Shown: in pieces, positions 6,176 through 9,832 of the stretch
Numbering within the stretch: the stretch's first letter is position 1
How the letters are laid out: every line of letters starts with the position of its first letter
The notes under the pieces: generated by a model
Told to the model about the DNA's origin: nothing
Database searches by the model: none
Seen by the model: the letters and a program-made list of their open reading frames with translations, nothing else
From: an uncultured bacterium
Lineage (GTDB): Bacteria; Bacillota; Clostridia; Oscillospirales; Ruminococcaceae
Length of the DNA stretch: 9,832 nt
Direction of reading: 5' to 3'
Assembly: GCA_905214265.1 (NCBI GenBank)
Contig: CAJMLQ010000109.1
Span: 1 to 9,832 of the forward strand
Program-made: the position numbers and the translations under genes

Positions 6176-7491
6176 TAGGCGTTCCTCCATTCCAGGGCCT
6201 CCAGGGTACGGGCTAAGGCACTCACTCCCCGCTCCGCCAGTAGCCGATACCGAAGCTTTTTGTCCCGGGGCGGATCGGTCAGGGGCGGCAGGATCCCCAT
6301 ATTGGCCCCCATGGGCTGAAAATCCACCGTTTCGGTGCAGACGTGATCTGTCAGAGCCTTCAGCATGGTTCCCCCCGGGAGAACCAGGGGCGGCAGGCCC
6401 AACAATTCCCGGGCCAGATAGTGCCCCGCCAGCAGCCCGCTGGCCGCGGATTCTACATATCCTTCCACGCCGGTCATCTGCCCGGCGAACCGGAGGTTCG
6501 GGCGGCTTTTCAGCCGGAATTCCCGGTCCAGCAGCCGGGGCGAATCCAAAAAGGTGTTGCGGTGCATGACCCCGTAGCGGACGAACTCCGCGTCCCGCAG
6601 CCCGGGGATCATGGAAAACACCCGCTTCTGTTCGCCCCATTTCAGATTGGTCTGGAACCCTACCAAATTGTAGAGAGTCCCTTCAGCGTTTTCCTTCCGA
6701 AGCTGCACTACGGCCCAAGGCCGGTGACCGGTCCGGGGGTCCCGGAGCCCCACCGGCTTCAACGGCCCGAAACGGATGGTATCCGGCCCGCGCCGCGCCA
6801 TAATCTCCACCGGCATGCAGCCCTCGTAGACCCGGAAATCCGCCTTCTCAAAGTCCTTCAACTCCACGCTCTCTGCGGAGATCAAGGCCTCATAGAAGGC
6901 CTCGTACTCCTCCTTGTTCATGGGACAGTTGAGGTAATCATCCTCCCCTCGGCCATAGCGGGAGGCCGCGAAGGCCACCGAACGGTCAATGGTGGCCGCA
7001 TCGACGATGGGAGCCGCCGCATCGAAAAAGCTCAGGCCCTTTTCCCCGGTGATCCGAACGATCTCACCGGCCAGCGCACTGCTGGTCAAAGGGCCGGTCG
7101 CGACGATGGCCGGACCATCGCCCAGCGTCGCCGCCTGCCCTTCTGTGAGATGGATGCGGGGATTTTCCCGGATTGCCGCCGTCATCCGGTCGGAAAACTG
7201 CTCCCGGTCCACGGCCAGAGCACCGCCTGCTGCTACTGCCGTCTCCTCTGCGCAGGGGAGGAGAAGGGAGCCCAACAGCCGCATCTCCTCCTTGAGCATC
7301 CCCGACGCCGAGTCCAGTCGGGAGGCCTTCAGGGAGTTAGAGCAGACCAACTCGGCCAGGCCCGGATATTTGTGGGCAGGAGAATAGTGCAGGGGCTTCT
7401 GCTCGATGAGCTCCACCTCCACACCATACCGTGCCAGAATATGGGCCGCTTCGCAGCCTGCCAGGCCGCCGCCGATTACCGTTGCCTTCAT
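6175..7491 (-). CDS. trmFO: Folate/FAD-dependent tRNA (uracil-54-C5)-methyltransferase TrmFO
   Basis: TrmFO makes 5-methyluridine at position 54 of the tRNA T-loop, taking the carbon from 5,10-methylene-tetrahydrofolate and the reducing power from FADH2. The 438-residue length is typical. The N-terminal FAD-binding motif is VIGGGLAGCEAA (5-16), followed by the family block LAELVCSNSLKA (45-56). Cys50 and Cys225 (in YEGCMPVEIMARRG) correspond by position to the two catalytic cysteines Cys53 and Cys226 of the B. subtilis enzyme. Further blocks are NCPMNKEEYEAFY (188-200), GPLKPVGLRDPRTG and, near the C-terminus, FAGQMTGVEGYVESAASGL. ATG 7491 has AAGGAG five bases upstream and begins at the FAD motif. 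topA precedes it, as in B. subtilis, although here a 223-bp gap intervenes. Its TAA overlaps the lipoprotein start (TAATG), so the two are probably translationally coupled. Confidence 0.97.
   Translation of the reverse strand: MKATVIGGGLAGCEAAHILARYGVEVELIEQKPLHYSPAHKYPGLAELVCSNSLKASRLDSASGMLKEEMRLLGSLLLPCAEETAVAAGGALAVDREQFSDRMTAAIRENPRIHLTEGQAATLGDGPAIVATGPLTSSALAGEIVRITGEKGLSFFDAAAPIVDAATIDRSVAFAASRYGRGEDDYLNCPMNKEEYEAFYEALISAESVELKDFEKADFRVYEGCMPVEIMARRGPDTIRFGPLKPVGLRDPRTGHRPWAVVQLRKENAEGTLYNLVGFQTNLKWGEQKRVFSMIPGLRDAEFVRYGVMHRNTFLDSPRLLDREFRLKSRPNLRFAGQMTGVEGYVESAASGLLAGHYLARELLGLPPLVLPGGTMLKALTDHVCTETVDFQPMGANMGILPPLTDPPRDKKLRYRLLAERGVSALARTLEALEWRNA
6184..6188 (-). promoter_or_regulatory. 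Ribosome-binding site of the lipoprotein gene, inside trmFO
   Basis: GGAGG on the minus strand, eight bases before ATG 6175 and within the last codons of trmFO. It selects ATG 6175 over ATG 6190, which lies upstream of the site. Confidence 0.75.
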
Positions 7492-7508
7492 AGATGCTCC
7501 TTTCCGCC

Positions 7509-7692
7509 TTAGGCGAGAAAATCCAGATACCGGAACACAATCTCACACTCCCGCAGGAGCATGAACCGCAAGCCCTAGTCCCCGGACATGCAGAAGCCCC
7601 GTTCCATCCGCTTCAGCGTCGCCTCCGGGAACGGCGAAAAGAAGACCCTCGCCGCCGTCGATTTCCGCATCGGTGATGACCCGCTCCCACAT
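7509..7692 (-). pseudogene. Possible broken small ORF between topA and trmFO
   Basis: The 223-bp gap between topA and trmFO looks partly coding on the minus strand but has no intact gene of clear quality. From ATG 7692 one frame reads MWERVITDAEIDGGEG and continues to a TGA at 7545-7543 (49 codons), with codon choice worsening after about codon 15. The next frame then takes over with GC-rich third positions: FFSPFPEATLKRMERGFCMSGD, a TAG at 7577-7575, then GLRFMLLRECEIVFRYLDFLA and TAA at 7511-7509. This would fit a roughly 60-residue gene with a single-base shift near 7640 and one nonsense codon. The start has only a weak ribosome-binding site. Alternatives are an intact unrecognised 49-aa peptide, or noncoding DNA sharing the genome's composition. 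I recognise no family. Confidence 0.35.
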
Positions 7693-7714
7693 GTCACATT
7701 CTCTTTTGCGGGAA

Positions 7715-9814
7715 TCAGTCCTCCCCGCCTTTATCCGGACTCACTGTCCGCTGATAGCTGCACTCCGGATTGGAGCAGTGGATCCGTGCACCCCGGCCGG
7801 CCTTCTGCAGCAGCGTCTTGCCGCACATGGGGCACTTTTCCTCAATGGGAGGGTCCCAGGAGAGGAAGGAGCAGGTAGGATTGTGCTCGCAGCCATAAAA
7901 TTTCTTGCCTTTTTTGGACTTTTTCTCCAGAATCTTGCCGCCGCACAGCGGGCACTCACCGGGCATTTCCACGGCGATGCGCTTGGTGTTGCGGCAGTCC
8001 GGGAACCCGGGGCAGGCCAGGAATTTCCCGTACCGCCCGGTCTTGATGACCATGTTGCGGCCGCATTTCTCGCAGACGATATCCGTTTCCTCATCCGGGA
8101 TCTTCATGTGGACGTCCTTCATGTCCTCTTCGGCCTTTTCCATGGTCTTGGCAAAGTCGCCGTAAAACTCCTCCAGCACCGAGACCCAGGGCTTTTCGCC
8201 CTCCTCCACCTTGTCTAGGTCGGCTTCCATCTGGGCGGTGAATTTTTCATCCACCACCGAGGCAAAATGCTCCTCCATGAGCTGGGTGGTGATCTCCCCC
8301 AGCTGGGTGGGCTTGAGCTGCTTGCTTTCCAGCTCCACGTATTTGCGCTTGAGGATGGTAGAGATGGTTGGGGCGTAAGTGGAAGGCCGCCCGATGCCGT
8401 TTTCCTCCAGAAATTTAATGAGGGAGGCCTCGGTGAACCGTGGGGGCGGCTGGGTGAAATGCTGGCTGCCCTCGACGCTCTGGGTCTTGAGAGGATCCCC
8501 TGCTGCCAAGGGAGGCAGAACGCCCTCCTTTTCCTCCGCGTCGTCCCGGCCCTCCTCATAGAGGACGGTAAAGCCGTCGAACCGGACGGAAAAGCCGCTG
8601 GCCTTGAAGGTGTACCCGGCGGCGGCGATATCGGCAGAGACAGTGTCGTATTCGGCGCCCGCCATCTGGCTGGCGATAAACCGGCCCCAGATGAGTTTAT
8701 AGAGCTTATACTGGTCAGCGGTCAGGCTCTCTTTGGCCTCCTCGGGGGTCAGCTCCGGCATGGTGGGCCGGATCGCCTCGTGGGCGTCCTGGGCGCTGTT
8801 TTTGGTCTTATAGACCCGGGGCGTTTCCGGAAGATATTTGTCGCCGTACTTTTCCCGGATATACTCCGCCGCAGCGTCCCGGGCCTCGTCGGAGATTCGC
8901 AGGGAGTCGGTACGCATGTAGGTAATCAGACCCACCGCGCCCAACTTCGGCAGCTCCACGCCCTCGTAAAGCTCTTGGGCGGCAGCCATGGTCCGCTGGG
9001 AGCGGAAGCCCAGCTTCCGGGAGGCCTCCTGCTGGAGGGTGGAAGTGGTGAAGGGCGGGGCAGGAGATTTTTTCCGCACGCCCTTTTTGACACTGGCGAC
9101 GCTGAAGGGGGCGTCCTTCACCGCGGCCAGCACCGCGTCGGCATCCTCTTTGCATTTCATCTCCATTTTTTTGCCGTCCCTACCGTAGAATTTGGCGAGG
9201 AAGGCCTTCTTGGCCCCGGCGGCCAGGAGCTTTGCGTCGATGGTCCAATATTCCTCCGGCTGGAAAGCGCGGATCTCATTCTCCCGGTCCACGATGATGC
9301 GGACCGCCACCGACTGGACCCGCCCTGCGCTGAGGCCGGGCTGGATCTTCTTCCAAAGGAAGGGACTGATCTTGTAGCCCACGATGCGGTCCAGGATGCG
9401 CCGGGCCTGCTGGGCGTTGACCAGATTCATATCGATCTGCCGGGGATGGGCCATGCCCTCCTTGACGCCGCTTTTGGTAATCTCGCTGAAGGTGACCCGG
9501 TTCAAGTCGTTCAAGTCCAGCTTCAGAATGTGGGCCAGATGCCAGGAGATCGCCTCGCCCTCCCGGTCGGGGTCCGTCGCCAGGTAGATTTTGTCCTTGC
9601 CCTTGGCCTCGGCCTTCAGCATTTTGATAATCTCCGCCTGCTTTTTGATGTTTAAGTATTTGGGCTCAAAATGGTTATCCACATCCACGCCCAGCGTGGA
9701 CTTGGGCAGATCGCGGACATGTCCTTTGGACGCCACGACCTCGTAATTTTTTCCCAGATATTTTTTAATGCTCTTGGTCTTGGTGGGAGACTCCACGATC
9801 ACAAGATTCGCCAT
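7715..9814 (-). CDS. topA: DNA topoisomerase I (type IA)
   Basis: TopA relaxes negative supercoils by cutting and resealing one strand through a phosphotyrosine. The 699-residue length is usual for Firmicutes. The Toprim domain opens with LVIVESPTKTKSI (Glu8) and holds the metal site DPDREGE (81-87). The fold continues through HLAHIL, NAQQARRILDRIVGYKISP (133-151) and LSAGRVQSVA (161-170). The active-site block LITYMRTDSLRIS (296-308) contains catalytic Tyr299 and Arg301. GRPSTYAP lies in the later core. The C-terminus has three four-cysteine zinc ribbons (about 581-607, 621-648 and 661-685), each CXXC...CX4-6C, expected to bind single-stranded DNA and RNA polymerase. ATG 9814 has AGGAGG six bases upstream and starts at the conserved motif. 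The 18 bases beyond it hold only that site. In many Firmicutes dprA comes next upstream, but it is outside the window. Confidence 0.98.
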   Translation of the reverse strand: MANLVIVESPTKTKSIKKYLGKNYEVVASKGHVRDLPKSTLGVDVDNHFEPKYLNIKKQAEIIKMLKAEAKGKDKIYLATDPDREGEAISWHLAHILKLDLNDLNRVTFSEITKSGVKEGMAHPRQIDMNLVNAQQARRILDRIVGYKISPFLWKKIQPGLSAGRVQSVAVRIIVDRENEIRAFQPEEYWTIDAKLLAAGAKKAFLAKFYGRDGKKMEMKCKEDADAVLAAVKDAPFSVASVKKGVRKKSPAPPFTTSTLQQEASRKLGFRSQRTMAAAQELYEGVELPKLGAVGLITYMRTDSLRISDEARDAAAEYIREKYGDKYLPETPRVYKTKNSAQDAHEAIRPTMPELTPEEAKESLTADQYKLYKLIWGRFIASQMAGAEYDTVSADIAAAGYTFKASGFSVRFDGFTVLYEEGRDDAEEKEGVLPPLAAGDPLKTQSVEGSQHFTQPPPRFTEASLIKFLEENGIGRPSTYAPTISTILKRKYVELESKQLKPTQLGEITTQLMEEHFASVVDEKFTAQMEADLDKVEEGEKPWVSVLEEFYGDFAKTMEKAEEDMKDVHMKIPDEETDIVCEKCGRNMVIKTGRYGKFLACPGFPDCRNTKRIAVEMPGECPLCGGKILEKKSKKGKKFYGCEHNPTCSFLSWDPPIEEKCPMCGKTLLQKAGRGARIHCSNPECSYQRTVSPDKGGED

Positions 9815-9832
9815 CTTTTTCCTCCTCTGTCC

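Noticed and set aside
6343..7512. A 389-codon plus-strand open frame opposite trmFO
   Set aside because: Antisense to an intact trmFO, with no recognisable domain and a composition explained by the opposite strand.
7505..7515. Small CGCC-TAA-GGCG hairpin before trmFO considered as a terminator of topA
   Set aside because: The stem is about four base pairs and no T-run follows on either strand, so termination is not supported.
7588..7878. Plus-strand ORF of 96 codons covering the topA-trmFO gap and the 3' end of topA
   Set aside because: Half of it is antisense to the topA zinc ribbons. Its good codon look in the gap comes from sharing third positions with the minus-strand frame, and all neighbours are on the minus strand.
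8267..9655. A 462-codon plus-strand open frame opposite topA
   Set aside because: Antisense shadow of a full-length topA with all catalytic motifs; no ribosome-binding site or domain of its own was seen.

Overview
The window is a GC-rich (about 60% by eye, not counted), gene-dense piece of a bacterial chromosome. Every gene I can support lies on the minus strand. Gene content and order point to a Gram-positive Firmicute, most likely a GC-rich gut Clostridia of the Oscillospiraceae type. The reasons are TrmFO (the folate/FAD-dependent tRNA m5U54 enzyme) directly after topA, a plsX-rnc-smc cluster, strong AAGGAG/GGAGG ribosome-binding sites, and a small Clostridia-style lipoprotein. This placement is inference; there is no rRNA gene to confirm it.

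In transcription order (high to low coordinates) the window holds: topA (9814-7715, DNA topoisomerase I with three C-terminal zinc ribbons); a 223-bp gap with an apparently broken small ORF (about 7692-7509); trmFO (7491-6175); a 150-aa lipoprotein of unknown function (6175-5723); a RimJ/RimL-like GNAT acetyltransferase (5726-5148); plsX (5128-4118); rnc (4099-3416, TTG start); an Elp3-like radical SAM protein lacking the acetyltransferase half (3416-2397); a 59-bp AT-rich gap with a palindrome; and the first 779 codons of smc (2337-1, running off the window).

The genes are tightly packed. The trmFO/lipoprotein junction is TAATG, lipoprotein/GNAT is ATGA, and rnc/radical SAM is TGATG. The gaps before plsX and rnc are 19 and 18 bp. 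From trmFO to the radical SAM gene this looks like one co-transcribed unit. Two conserved housekeeping clusters, topA-trmFO and plsX-rnc-smc, appear joined, with the lipoprotein and acetyltransferase genes at the junction. Functions cover DNA supercoiling, tRNA modification, the start of phospholipid synthesis, RNA processing and chromosome condensation. That is a growth-linked housekeeping set, not a pathway.

I see no clear previously undescribed system, mobile element, CRISPR array or RNA gene. The items most worth a second look are the broken ORF after topA, an 11-bp perfect hairpin inside the 5' end of the GNAT gene, the AT-rich palindrome before smc, and the absence of acpP between plsX and rnc.
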